Below, in pieces: positions 32,501 to 40,587 of a stretch of 64,000 nucleotides of DNA; within the stretch, counting starts at the first letter, position 1; each line of letters begins with the position of its first letter. Under the pieces are notes generated by a model. That model was not told where the DNA came from, ran no database searches, and saw nothing but the letters and a program-made list of their open reading frames with translations. Source of the stretch: Sarcocystis neurona (lineage: Eukaryota > Apicomplexa > Conoidasida > Eucoccidiorida > Sarcocystidae); contig KL647323.1 in NCBI GenBank assembly GCA_000727475.1, positions 324,659-388,658 on the forward strand, in the 5' to 3' direction. Both the position numbers and the translations under genes were made by a program.

Positions 32501-34366
32501 GATGTCAAGTCAGAGGCGTTGCTGGAAGTGGAGTTGCTGATGCGTGAGCTGGCTGCCATTGAAACGGCGCAAGCTGCAGCCGGCGAAGAAACCCTCAGCA
32601 CTTTGTCGTACACCGGTCTTCGCGAACAGCAGCGGGGATGGCAGCAGGAACAGGAGAGCAACGGGCTACCTGGTCTCGGGGAGGACGGAACTGGGATGGC
32701 GGATTTCACTGCTCTCATAGGGCAAGACGCACAGAAGCTGACACAAAGAAAAGGCAGAGCGAGAGAACAAGAGCAAGTAGGAAAGGAGGAACGCGAAGGG
32801 CCAGTCGTTGTAGAGGACTGGCACGAGGATCTATTTCACTTTGGAGTCAAAGATGAAGATCCGCTCGTGGCTGCCTTAGAACGCTGTGACTCTGACTATG
32901 AACCACAGGAAGAAACAGACGAAGAAGAGGACGACGAAGAGGAAGAGGAGGAAGCAGAAAAAGGAAAGGCAGTAGAAGAAGAAGCAGAAGTAGCAGCAAA
33001 ACGAAGAGACGAAGGAACAAAAGAGGAGGCGGAGAAAGAAGAAGAAAAAGAAGCAAAAGGAGACGCAAGTGGAGAAGTGGGGCACGTAGCCGGAATGGAA
33101 GACAACGATGAGGACAGAGAGCAAGAACAAAAGGATAAAGAGGTTGTTCAAGAAAAAACAAAAGGAGGAGGCGCTGCAGGGCGAGTGAGGAACTTTTGCG
33201 ACGCTGTGAGTCTCACTAAGGAGAAGGACTTGGAGGTGAGGGGCGGGCAGGTGCAGGAGGAGGAGGAATGGATTTCTGCAAGGCACTGCCGCAATCCTGT
33301 TGTGTCGGAGCGAGAGAAAAAAGGAGACAGTGTGTGGACTGCCGACGAACGCAAGGAAAAGAAAGAAAAGGAGGAAGACGTAGAGGACGGCCAGGAAGGA
33401 GAGGAGGACGGAGTAGAAACGAGAAAAAGAATAGAACATTTCATAGGAGAGCAGCACGGGAGCAGTAGGGTGTACACTGAGAGTATTATGTTTTTTGAGG
33501 AGAAGGAGGAGGAGGAAGAAAAGGAACAGCTTCAGAAAGAGTGTTCTGTTGGAAAGAGCAGCCGCTGCCCCACGGTAGAATCGTCTTGGGAGCAGGGCGA
33601 TGGAGAAGAGGAAGATGAACAGCAGCAAGATCAGCACCAAAGAGCTACAGCAGAAGCAGGATCAGCCACGGAAGGAGAAGTCTCTCCTGCGCGTCCTGGG
33701 AACAGTCATAACAATGTGAGTTGTAACGCAAGTGGAAGCAGGAGTAGAAGTGGGAATGAAAGACAGGAGGTGGAAGAAGCAAGCGGACAGGAAATCCGGG
33801 AGGGGGAGAAAGAAGAAAAAGAAGAAGAAGAAGGAACAAAAACAGAGCGCGGGCAAATCGAAACAGTAGAACTTGAAGAGAAAGAACAACGAAGTTACGA
33901 AAGAGAGAAAAAGGTAGCACAGGGGGAAAGTGAAAGGCAGGGAGTTGATGTGGTGGTGACTTCAGTCGGGTGGGTGCGCGCTAATGTCGGTACCAGTGCA
34001 ACTGTCGCGCTAAAGCAGCAGCAACAGAAACAGCAGGAGCACCACGGTCTGGTGCACAGAGAAGGAAATGAAAAAGTTCACGCTACAGGACACTACCAGG
34101 TGTTGGCAGAACGCCCTGAAGAGGAGCAACGGCAGCAGCAGCACGACAGACAGCAGCAACAGTGTCACAACGGTAGGCAGTTGGACCAGCAGCAGGAGGC
34201 TCAGCAGCTGCAGGTTGCACAGATAGAACTGCAGCACGAAGCGAAGCAGGGAGCAGATGGAGAGGGGTCGGAAGGATCTTTGAACGTTAAGGCCGTCGCT
34301 TTACTTCGTGCCCAATATCTCGTGGGCCCGCTGCGGCCCTCCGTAGGCGGAAGCACCGTCCTCTAA
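23459..34366 (+). CDS. Giant low-complexity protein, 3,635 codons
   Basis: One frame stays open for 10.9 kb from an ATG pair at 23459 to the TAA at 34364-34366. The first 60 or so codons may be non-coding, because possible acceptors lie at 23636-23660. The N-terminal third is Ala/Ser/Pro-rich. Residues 813-924 are sixteen copies of a TPEKQQQ heptad. The middle is Gln/Ser/Ala-rich. Residues of about 2600-2810 form a degenerate tandem repeat of roughly 20-28 residues. Beyond that, less repetitive stretches such as MKPYERIITKFLQYREWL and EDWHEDLFHFGVKDEDPL are followed by a long Glu/Lys-rich region and the end KAVALLRAQYLVGPLRPS. No catalytic or membrane domain is recognised. Most of it should be disordered, with charged helical segments near the C-terminus. 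The less repetitive parts at about residues 2850-3150 are the best for homology searching. Confidence 0.75.
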   Translation: MMNHTNTTCIARTVSQNTAPTFEAPQPQCRLLYRGKSNYLIPVSSPHYLPVLSVCAEVSSTEQAAGITAASAGGVKTEAAAGETAPAATTAAPAATGVARPALRTPTARACRPTPAAGSVPVTDGLNVVAGKQKSAAIARLAPAATSALPSEPDGAASAFRASPREATVVVVHSLPSAVVEVATTFYEAASPARASPAGLQRTHKPFQNFNCDLINTTYSTHLLSNPYTCLPGDGKRNCSGSGDCSNSDSSYCSNSDSSPRDCNHSSSGRSHRSNSNGSRTCSSSSSCKGFSLWSSALDCCSSSSSRKWNSCRAWLRHRRSFPLLCGSKPSRTLQPCFFTATSVALGDSCGGMRRCVSSSDDSAPAAAAVATAAAAVDEPSAYVDYSGSRRQHLASSRPPTTSPPSASETRVLQPPQQTKSVWTTAAAQERGLLHMRTQQTATEGGTQRYTPAGPGKQPERAAAASSSSFSGRNVLAQGRTRVRGSAASGASPIAAVAAAVAEGSPVHASAPAAARRSVSTAAADTPAHCIGKDSDVAAAAAPSGRTPTPPSACTLGQYFPLVDSKATINDRPGLRLQLQTTAADERSHHPPRDPAAPVAAAAARAPPAPAPAVTAAVISASPAGGGDAGDEGKGGQKCETSAAVGRQSGAAEAAAAVAGACFFETARAAAETAVAPSAAAAQTPQRASSSLPVSSARNCCSAAAGGSCWCCAAAASSALAVTVTSAAASAEGFLDYSQEERPPAGEKGREEGGERREVDGEAEQRETARIPARQYDVARGVAQTPAASGGHVEEQQQQHREQQQHSQQGGRTPEEQQQTPEKQKQMPEKQQQTPEKQQQTPEKQQQTPEKQQQTPEKQQQTPEKRQQTPEKQQQTPEEQQQTPEEQQQTPEKPQQTPEKQQQTPEEQQQTPEEQQQTPEEQQQRQQEEGRLQVEHQQQDAVLRPQLRHQDIQQEVAPEQKEQQAFDEKEEEQQQKCERGVQQEQEMTSRQQQSVAQRKILFEQQRGGKNQERREQQREALPYQQLPDRPQQSQQQQQQNRQENAQETTAFFEEQHFTGDLEAVCARDSASASVAATAPADSAVNIAAAAVSPPAAAGITAWSPRSRAAAVGEKAAAACVEAAEAADPVSESNSSNSTGTNNSASNNTNSSSNSSNSNRSGISGSDSRRTGAWRNTGKPGDSSERSKAGAAAPVAVAERVLSSGRSGRFCYWRGSSRGTVSSASYLDSFYLQQRQQAAQEQQRKAETRRQMAAWHGASRSKELQWLIALRQQEVSSSTGCITCLSGSSGHSTKGNSGSRGDCKGDSSRISSSAQNSSSRVDSKQGDRSSTATHNSASSNSSSSRTAWHSSRSTCSNLQDLTDDSSTRSTRSSRGVLPEEGAISNSLHCGGGSSSSISCRTGCLGGHRFFEGNSSSSGVKKNNTSVDNCAGSRNAYFGRESNKHTCCSSRVGGGGRCNTSSGRISATDHAPPSSCSDVGFLVHRESEGNRHSKTGSGQFSALPAGVYYVVPTGSIEKSSGARTGGGGAAADGGSATFYYPNEVGPAAGARPRAGGLPVRQRIILLQQHQHHHHHNAQAWQGSRKSINYSSSSCSTSSSSSSMTECATGVVLQRGAVRQLVHAFQVQQPPQSADGRMAVGGDSRAAPTGEVPVAVPQKTQRKALLLLQDAAAVARDGAPVFTSSATLTQRNARKNTQLLQQQWEQQQHVRQHSYQHPSFSALRDQQQQRTAVAQVQYVQPVVESAAPHYKQHLTKKKQQQQQLVGLTQQQQLLPEQQQLQLPTQSRPSQQSVQQQQQWGLFVSPCGEQQRVLCEVSATVAPDVRSSVSPQGLLQRVRGSSSCPASACSSRSKLQQHTREAAGQGIVSTSVSAGGMRQPSWTSAASSSLPSVLLLQQQQNSHGAVAAAASAPAEARWWKQEVHRSIASGAHAAAAHAAGDEYFRRSQSETARRSICSSSSSKGSAVSAPAACPAEASSAARSAKLIRFQRAAAGTAAAGIAAAGTAAARMAAAGAAAAGAAAAEVASVAREFVVGATPSAGSTRRTGTPVFSRPAVTAAVAAGAASETQPRIPAAARTVRTAAAAAPVGDATAAPSRSDSSFRSPQVLQGIAAEGRRSGPGVAPVWLSSSEVQLVQRALSRYHPPHQQQQQVQEQHHVQQQQRERRATSAAQEYRQHASVPQQQQQTVGRERRLGSSELVTRVSKALQPSLAEIGYGEEQPRDSRQERKIAALLSPAAIRSCVDATGSAAAARSLLPSTSAPTTPSTTAAASAVASLPGTALPILSSRPLAPHATTREASANAAFRPGVRAPVAATAADVCPASRLPADASGEGTHVTEWKQLAEILGSASFAAAVESTLRPESCIPNSTGGEEKQEQQQVLMVEKEQEEDAQQEEEQQQLRQGKPVVTRQQPVKKQWQEEQQKEVGSQLLLQQEEETQRCRGSYETMEQQTRKATPDDFCRTYRVAEKEEEEEETKKKQPLLVKKKARQQEQELHQEETEEQQEFQSAAEKQTNEVATSTAVLRAAAAAVSPSRTDAPDDATAFRAAAAAAAAVASSVVNSSSIYDEDGDGSSRTSSPDREAKGENSSINADVFVDSLHIDLRVGETCRVQLRQQEEEGEKEWQPLHCLPEQQKREEEEKQRKTQLPHPQLESEREEEGEKGKPLVHHQLEKGEREEEEKEKQQLLYYQPEQETEEEEAKEKQLLRYPADQQQGEAEGEEGKEKQHLLPYQTGQQKGKGEEEKEKPHQVNNQSEQEREEEEEKEKQLVHHLAEQEEGGEGEEGKEKQHLVHYQAEQDREEEEEKLHQQVYTWMTACAEAEVVEIGTREEEEETGKLGEDITAAAEEQQQKTGQGMKPYERIITKFLQYREWLRTERERTRNLWANERAEGGETKEQGQQEGDPEERAADEEEEAAVEHILEVLLCDNSIWEEDGEAVTTAARATVEVAAEAEVACATSETESLPTDTAAELAMDNLLGPTELLYHASTADMEVKQHQQQQQHWGGGGEEEQQREQQDVKSEALLEVELLMRELAAIETAQAAAGEETLSTLSYTGLREQQRGWQQEQESNGLPGLGEDGTGMADFTALIGQDAQKLTQRKGRAREQEQVGKEEREGPVVVEDWHEDLFHFGVKDEDPLVAALERCDSDYEPQEETDEEEDDEEEEEEAEKGKAVEEEAEVAAKRRDEGTKEEAEKEEEKEAKGDASGEVGHVAGMEDNDEDREQEQKDKEVVQEKTKGGGAAGRVRNFCDAVSLTKEKDLEVRGGQVQEEEEWISARHCRNPVVSEREKKGDSVWTADERKEKKEKEEDVEDGQEGEEDGVETRKRIEHFIGEQHGSSRVYTESIMFFEEKEEEEEKEQLQKECSVGKSSRCPTVESSWEQGDGEEEDEQQQDQHQRATAEAGSATEGEVSPARPGNSHNNVSCNASGSRSRSGNERQEVEEASGQEIREGEKEEKEEEEGTKTERGQIETVELEEKEQRSYEREKKVAQGESERQGVDVVVTSVGWVRANVGTSATVALKQQQQKQQEHHGLVHREGNEKVHATGHYQVLAERPEEEQRQQQHDRQQQQCHNGRQLDQQQEAQQLQVAQIELQHEAKQGADGEGSEGSLNVKAVALLRAQYLVGPLRPSVGGSTVL
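25895..26230 (+). repeat. 21-bp coding minisatellite, 16 copies
   Basis: Sixteen exact-length 21-bp units encode TPEKQQQ or TPEEQQQ, with one copy MPEKQQQ and single changes such as TPEKQKQ, TPEKRQQ and TPEKPQQ. There are no spacers, so this is an in-frame VNTR and not a CRISPR. Glu-for-Lys variants cluster at the start and in the 3' part. Confidence 0.95.
31270..31880 (+). repeat. Degenerate coding repeat, Glu/Lys block plus His-Tyr-Gln linker
   Basis: About eight or nine units of some 20-28 residues alternate an acidic block such as EREEEEEKEK with a linker of the type QLVHHLAEQ or HLVHYQAEQ. Units vary in length and sequence, unlike the near-exact heptads at 25895-26230, which suggests an older array. 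Confidence 0.75.
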
Positions 34367-37300
34367 AAAAGGGCGCCGCATTGATTTGAACTCGTGTATC
34401 ACTTGACTATGTAAATACAAACGAACATACGCAGGTGTCCATGTAGATACATGTGTCTCCTTGTTTCAACGTGATACGTATCAGTGTTTAGTTCTAACCT
34501 CGTATAACCAAACGCACCTACCCTGTGTTCACACGTGGGTGTGTGCGGCTGCGTGGTCTAAAGACAATTACGTCCGAAAGCGTACGCTGGACTGTAATGT
34601 CGATTTTTCTGATACAGCATCTCTGGGCGAGAACGAGTGAATCTACTGCTGCGCTAATTCTCCGCCCCATACGAACCAAGATCTCTCTGAAAAGCAGCTG
34701 CACATGCCGCTCGGCGTGCTGATACGGTATATATCACATCCAGCTTGGTGGACCGCGTCTGACGTTCTGGTGCTTTCGTTCGTTCTGATCTCTCCCGCTG
34801 TTGCTACTTCTGCTTTGAGTGCCGCTGCTGACGGCGGTGCTGGTTTTACTAATAGAAGGAACAACTGTGCTGCCGTGTTTATTCTTTTTTACGAAGCGAA
34901 GAGAAGAAGGGGTGCACGTAACACCTAGCATTACATCGCTTCGAGCGTCTTTCCGTGTTACAGAAGAGTTCCTGGCAAGTGAAAAAACATGTACGCTGGG
35001 GCTTCACTGTTGTGTAATCTCGAGCGTACGATACTGGCATCTTAATAAGCTGCCGTGCTGGACACCGAAACACGTAGAATTCCCTAGTGGCCTCTCACAA
35101 AAGAGGTGTGGTGTTTGCAAAAATTTGCGTAGCAATTCCCGAAATCAGAGAAAGCTTGCATGTTGAAATCCCCGAAGGCTGACGTTATCGTGAATCACCA
35201 GAGCAACACAATTATACAATAGTAGACCGTGACGGCATCGAAAGTTGTTGCAGTTACGCAAGCCTTGAAAACATCAACGTAAGATGCGTATTCACAGGTG
35301 TCCGCCGACCGCTTGTACAAGTGACATCGTAACGCTGATGAGATGAAATTCAAAAAACGCCGACAGGGTGAAGGCTTAAAACAGCTGTCCATTAGAACCT
35401 GGAGGAGGTGTATCCAAGATGTACAGCACCAGCGTACTAGAGAGCAGTCAACCCCATCTGCGGCGTACAGACACCTTGTACGTGACGCTGGAGGATTTTG
35501 TAGACTTACGCAAAGCGTGTGTTGCTGAAACGCAGTTTCGAAGCTGCCCGGAGTCATATTTTTAAGCGGGATACCGTGACGTGACATTCAGAACACAGTA
35601 CGAAGGGAGTGGCTCCAAAAACACGAGCTCTTCTCCTTTCGAACGCCTTTGTAGCAACCTGCACAAGGCAGACGGCCTCCAGTACCGTGCAGGTTGACAG
35701 TGGCTTGAACGGAGCCTTTTGATAATAAAATAACAGGAGACGAGTGGTGATCGCAGTACGGATTTCGTAATCAATTGTACGGTTGCCAAGAAGCGCAGCG
35801 ACTATCTGACATATTATCTCAAGCTGATGAGAAGATTCACCATCTGAAGTGTGGAGACTTGACCGTCTTCCCATATGAAAGAACTGTTTCTCCTGTGAAA
35901 CTGAAGACGCGTGCGGCAGTGTGTGTATTACGAGTAAATGTCACAGAGAGTAAACGGAATAAGCGTCGCGAATATTTTTGTTGTTGCGTATTACGTGGTG
36001 AAAAGACCTTCGACACAGACACCCGGCCTTGGAGGACGTTGTGGGAACAACCCTCTTCTCACTGAGCAACAACTACAGCAACTTCACCTTCTTTACGAAT
36101 GCAGCGACGATTGTGGTTACATTTCCTGTGTGCTTACAGATCACGTCCAGAGGCGTGCAGTACATCGTGACTTTAGCGAGAAGGTAGTTCCCCGGAAACT
36201 TAGAATGAAAAGAACGTAGGTGAGTGAAGACAAGATTGTGAAACATTTCGATGTGGTTTTCGAGCATTAGTGCTTCTGCCGGATTCTGGCAGCTGCAGCA
36301 GAGGCACATGGGTCCAGCGTGGCAAACAGGTACTTGTACGGTAATGTTTTTTCGTCCATATTTGTGCGTCTAACTCTCTACATGTGCCCGAAGGAGACGC
36401 AGCTCTACACGGATATAAGCGTGAGTGTATGATTTGGAGCAGCCTTCCCAAAACTGCGCGTAGCCGCGTACCAGCGAGATACAGCGCTCAAAAGTGGAAG
36501 TTGACGCGCGGCAGGTGTCCTTTGCTGCAGGGGGTGAAGTGTTCAAGACGCCGTCTTTCCGCAACACTAGTGCATTTCGACTTAATATTGGGATCCAAGG
36601 GCTTTAGAGGGGTTCTTTCGAGGCATCACCTAGTGTGCGTCACATCCTACATCAGAACTCGACGATTTTTACGATGGTGCTCCACAGGTGTTCTGCTTGG
36701 TACACACAGTTGCTCAGGATCTTCTATTGAAGTTGTGCTGTACAATCAGAGTTAAAGTTTGTATTCATTGTGGTTACAGGCTGATACATCCCACTCCTAC
36801 CTGATATTCTCACCCACTGTATCATCGAGTGGAATGTACATCTATACGCCGTCGCCGTGCTTGTGTTTACTTCCACCGGGTCGTTCAGGCAGTCTAGTAC
36901 CGTAGATACACTACAGCATGTATGTGTGCATATATGATATTTGGACATCGTGTAATATTCAATGTGTGGGAAACGACACACCCCACCACATATCGCTGAA
37001 GAGCTTGCGACGTAGAATTAGGATACTAGTCTCCACCTCAACAAGTCCGTTGCTTGACGATAGCACACACACATACGAGCCTGCGTAAAGTATGCGAGTC
37101 AATTCTGTAGCGGTGGAATGCGAGCCAGGATGATGAATGTGCATGTATAAACATTTATATGTACGGCGCATCGTCTCGCCTTTGTGCTCGCTTAAGTTAG
37201 CGCTCTTCACTTTAAGCAAGCAACAACGCTCCACAGGTACCTATATTCAACAGAACAGTACCTCCAGTCCCACCTACTGCTCAACATACGTCCAGCCACC

Positions 37301-38806
37301 CTACTTCACTACCAGTATATCTACTCCGCCCTACATAAGTTGACCCTTCAAACACAAACGTCCACAGTCAGATGAAAAACACAGCAACTGCACGATTTTC
37401 TTGCCCTTCCAGTTACACACCGGATTGCCGTGTTTGTCACCAGAGTTGCACGATCCGGCCACACGCGCACAAACATTTCACCGGAACATAGACATGGAGG
37501 GGTCATCCGTAGCTCTCAGTCAGCAGCACCCTAAATTATAAAATAGAGATACGTCAGCATACACCGCATCTGTCGCACTGAAACGAAATCCCCCGCGGCC
37601 CGTAGCTGGGCCTCGACCGCAGCACACGGTACCGATCGCGGTGTTCTCAACTCATTCGCTAGCTGCCGTACATGACGTCGAGGTTCGTAAGTAGTGACCC
37701 TCATGCACACGTAAGGCGGTACGTTTCACTTTTTTTCGCAGTGCGTTTTCCGTTCTTCCTCTTACGTGTGAGCGACAATTTGCCGACTAGCTCATGGGGT
37801 TACCCTGCTGTGTATCACATTAAGTCCTGTGCGCGGGCGACGAGTGGCCGCCGCCGGACGGTCCCGTCTGCAATTACTTACCTCATTCAGGTTGTGCATG
37901 AAGGCAAAAGTTACCGGTTTGAATGACACCCTTTTTTCTTGAGCGAACCGCGGGAAGGTGCGGTGCAGAGAATACGTCTCGACCCGTTTACACCCCGTAT
38001 GCTTAGACGGCAGGTGACTCACCCACATATGTCTGGAATCAGCGTTCATTCTTCTTCAATCCCGGCGTCGAGGCAGCTTTTGCATCTTGAACGACGGTTG
38101 CTTTAAGTCTTCTGCTACGCGGAAGCTATGTAGGCTGTTAAGAAGCTGTTGTGGTCGGCTACGTTCCTTGTTGGAAAGAAGCCAGCTACAGCCGCACACC
38201 ATGGCAGTGCGTCCACCGCCTTGCCAGTAGCCAGAGATTCTCCTTTACATTCCTCGCTGCTCACTTACCATCTTCATCTGGTCTCCCAGATCTGCTATCT
38301 CCACCTGTTCACCACTGCGATTTGGTAATCTTCAACCCATATCTGCACTGCTCCAACGTGCATACCTCCTTCAACATGCACCGCCGCAACATAATGTTTG
38401 CTTTTGCGTGACTGTTTCTCTTTGGGCCCTGGCTCACTATTGTGTGTCGTGGTGCGATCCTCTTGTGTGCCCACTCTGCTACTACGACCATGTTGCTCCC
38501 CCTAATCTGCGGCGCTTCCGGTATATCTCCACATACGGTGTCACAGGTGTCACCGGCTGCCTTCCAACTTTTCCTCCCTTATTTCACGTACACTTATACA
38601 CAGATATACAACTATACGCGTACACCTACGCCAGTGGTGGCGACGGTCTGACCTCCTGACGGTTGCCGTGGTCTTTCCCAAATGTGGCCAATGTATAATT
38701 ATGGTCGCTACGATCCTTTCTGCTCAATGAAGGAGTCATTTTTACCTATGTTCATTCTTGCTCATCCATATCTCCAGCGTGTTTCCATCGAAAACATAAT
38801 CATGAT
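34367..38806. other. Repeat-poor stretch with no supported gene
   Basis: There are no trinucleotide tracts, and the open frames on both strands are short. The longest, such as about 34819-35166 (+) and 36384-36755 (+), lack domains and convincing splice partners. The first few hundred bases should hold the 3' untranslated region of the giant gene. Confidence 0.5.
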
Positions 38807-39537
38807 TTCCTCTCTTTCGGTCTCTTCCCTGCCCTCCTGGGGAGTCTTTTGCTCTCTTTCTCTCACTTTGCATCAGTTCTTCTTTCGCACACAAATCCGA
38901 ACTAGAAGACGTATGCGAGAAGTTTTCCTCAACGAGTCTTTTGTCATCGTCTGAGCGGAAGAAACTGCAGCAGGAGCAAGACAAGGGTGAAGGCCTCAGG
39001 AGCAACAAAGGCTACAGCGGCGGCCACAGCGACCAGAACAGTGACAGGAACGACCACACCAAAAGGAGCGACTCAAGCACGAGCGCGCATAGGTCGCAGC
39101 AACAACTGCAGCGAGGACAACACCAGCGACAATATTATTCACACGCTCACCCCAACAAGAGCTGCAGGAGTAACAGCTGCAGGAACAGCAGAACGCCGTT
39201 CAGATCCGTCGACCAGCCATATCTGTCCTGCGTGCAGTATTCTCAGACATGTTCCGCATAGATGCTCATATATCAGACCCTACCCGACACGCAGTACTCA
39301 CCTTGTGCATCTGACCCGGGGCCTGTGCTCCCATTCAAACGTGATGATCCTTTCTTCGCGTTTGGGCAAAGCCCGCAAATAACTGCTAAAGGATTTGGGA
39401 AAGCCCTTAGAAAGCGAACCGTCCCTCCCGCGCAGTCAGCCCTCTCACGGGACGCTCTATTCCCATGTGCAGACACCGACTGCTCATTTTACAACCTTGT
39501 CGTCTGCAAACGGCCGCCCTCGTCCTTCGCTGCGTGA
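38807..39537 (+). CDS. Coding-like frame with one internal TAG; 3' half may be a 5' exon of the coiled-coil gene
   Basis: One frame is open for about 151 codons (38807-39258). It includes HKSELEDVCEKFSS, SSSERKKLQQEQDKGEG and GQHQRQYYSHAHPNK. A TAG at 39259 is followed at once by an ATG, and the same frame then runs to 39537 with DPGPVLPFKRDDPFFAFGQ and GFGKALRKRTVPPAQ. Near its end there is a good donor, GC|GTGAGC, at 39534 in phase 2. An acceptor GGCAG at 40576-40580 leaves exactly one base before the frame of the 949-codon ORF, so 39262-39533 could be a first coding exon. The alternative is a pseudogene fragment broken by the TAG. No domain is recognised. Confidence 0.4.
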
Positions 39538-40580
39538 GCAAGTTCAATAATGCCCCGCAGTAGCTCTCCGGCTTTCCGTCAAACATCCGCTTGTTTCCTC
39601 CAGTATCGATTCGTTCCAGTTTCACAAGCAGTCAGCTAGATCAGCGAAGAAAGCTCTTTTAGCAGATGTGTACACGCCGTCTGTACGTGAACTCCTAGTT
39701 TTTGCAAACCCCGCGCTCTTCCAACACATTTTTTTGGAAAAGGTTGTTGCGTCCGGTTCCGGCTGTGGCTGGGTCTCATCTTGACTGACTGCCGCTGCTG
39801 GGGGGAAACGCGTTTTTTGGCACTGCGAAGAGGCTGTGGGCAGCAGAAGTAAAGCAAGAGTGTTTTCGATGTCTTTGTTTGTGCATACGTAGTCATCTGC
39901 GTAACCGTAGAATATATGCAACTACAAAGTTCCACGAGGAGTGGTGTCTTTTTGGTAGCGTCGACTTGTTCCTGTTTGTGTCTCCGGGCCTCCGTATCCC
40001 AGAAAGCGGGAATGTAGGAGTGTGTGGATATTTGTACCCATACAGGTGTCAGCGGGTACATAGAGGCGCACGTCGACGGCGTTACCTTTTCTTATGTAAT
40101 CACCCATAGATCCAGAATCTTTGTAGCGATATACTGCCGTGCTATTCTCATGTACATATGAAGGTGCGCGCTCGCGTTGACACACTTGGGTGAGTCAGTG
40201 CAGTACAACATGGATTTGCAGTGTTCGAGCCCGAGCCCGGGCCACGGACTTCGCGCTCTTGCGCTGCTCAAGCAGTAGGTAAGAGGTAAATCTGCTGCTG
40301 TTTCGAAACAAGAATAAGGAAGAGCTCGTCGGGTTGCCCCAATGGCTGGTTTTGCTGGTGGTGTTCCTCTCTCGCATCTTCTTCCTATTCCTGGCGCCGG
40401 CCGGAGCCTGGGGAAGCGGCAGCTGCCACCGCGGCGAGTCGTCGAAGGCGGCAATGCGTAACAACAGGAGTCACACCAACACCTTTGGAGCGGGATTTGC
40501 GGACGACAAGCTGCAAACCTCGCTGGGGCGGTCGGCTCTCTTCTCCTCTGTTCTGACGTCTTCGAGCGGCTTAGAGGCAG
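39538..40580. other. No supported gene; possible intron
   Basis: This 1-kb segment has no repeat tract. A plus-strand frame from about 40334 begins with a hydrophobic run (WLVLLVVFLSRIFFLFLAP) that resembles a signal peptide, but it has no ATG in frame at the right place. If the splice from 39533 to 40581 is real, the whole segment is intron. Confidence 0.35.
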
Positions 40581-40587
40581 GGCCGGC

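Noticed and set aside
39889..39921. Minus-strand FYGYADDYVCTNKDIEN, resembling the YxDD core of a reverse transcriptase
   Set aside because: A stop lies just upstream in the same frame, and no other polymerase motif is found nearby. A four-residue match is within chance. A translated search of 39500-40500 would settle it.
40334..40460. Hydrophobic WLVLLVVFLSRIFFLFLAP as a signal peptide for the downstream gene
   Set aside because: There is no ATG in that frame at its start, and the frame does not match the 949-codon ORF. The stretch fits intron better.
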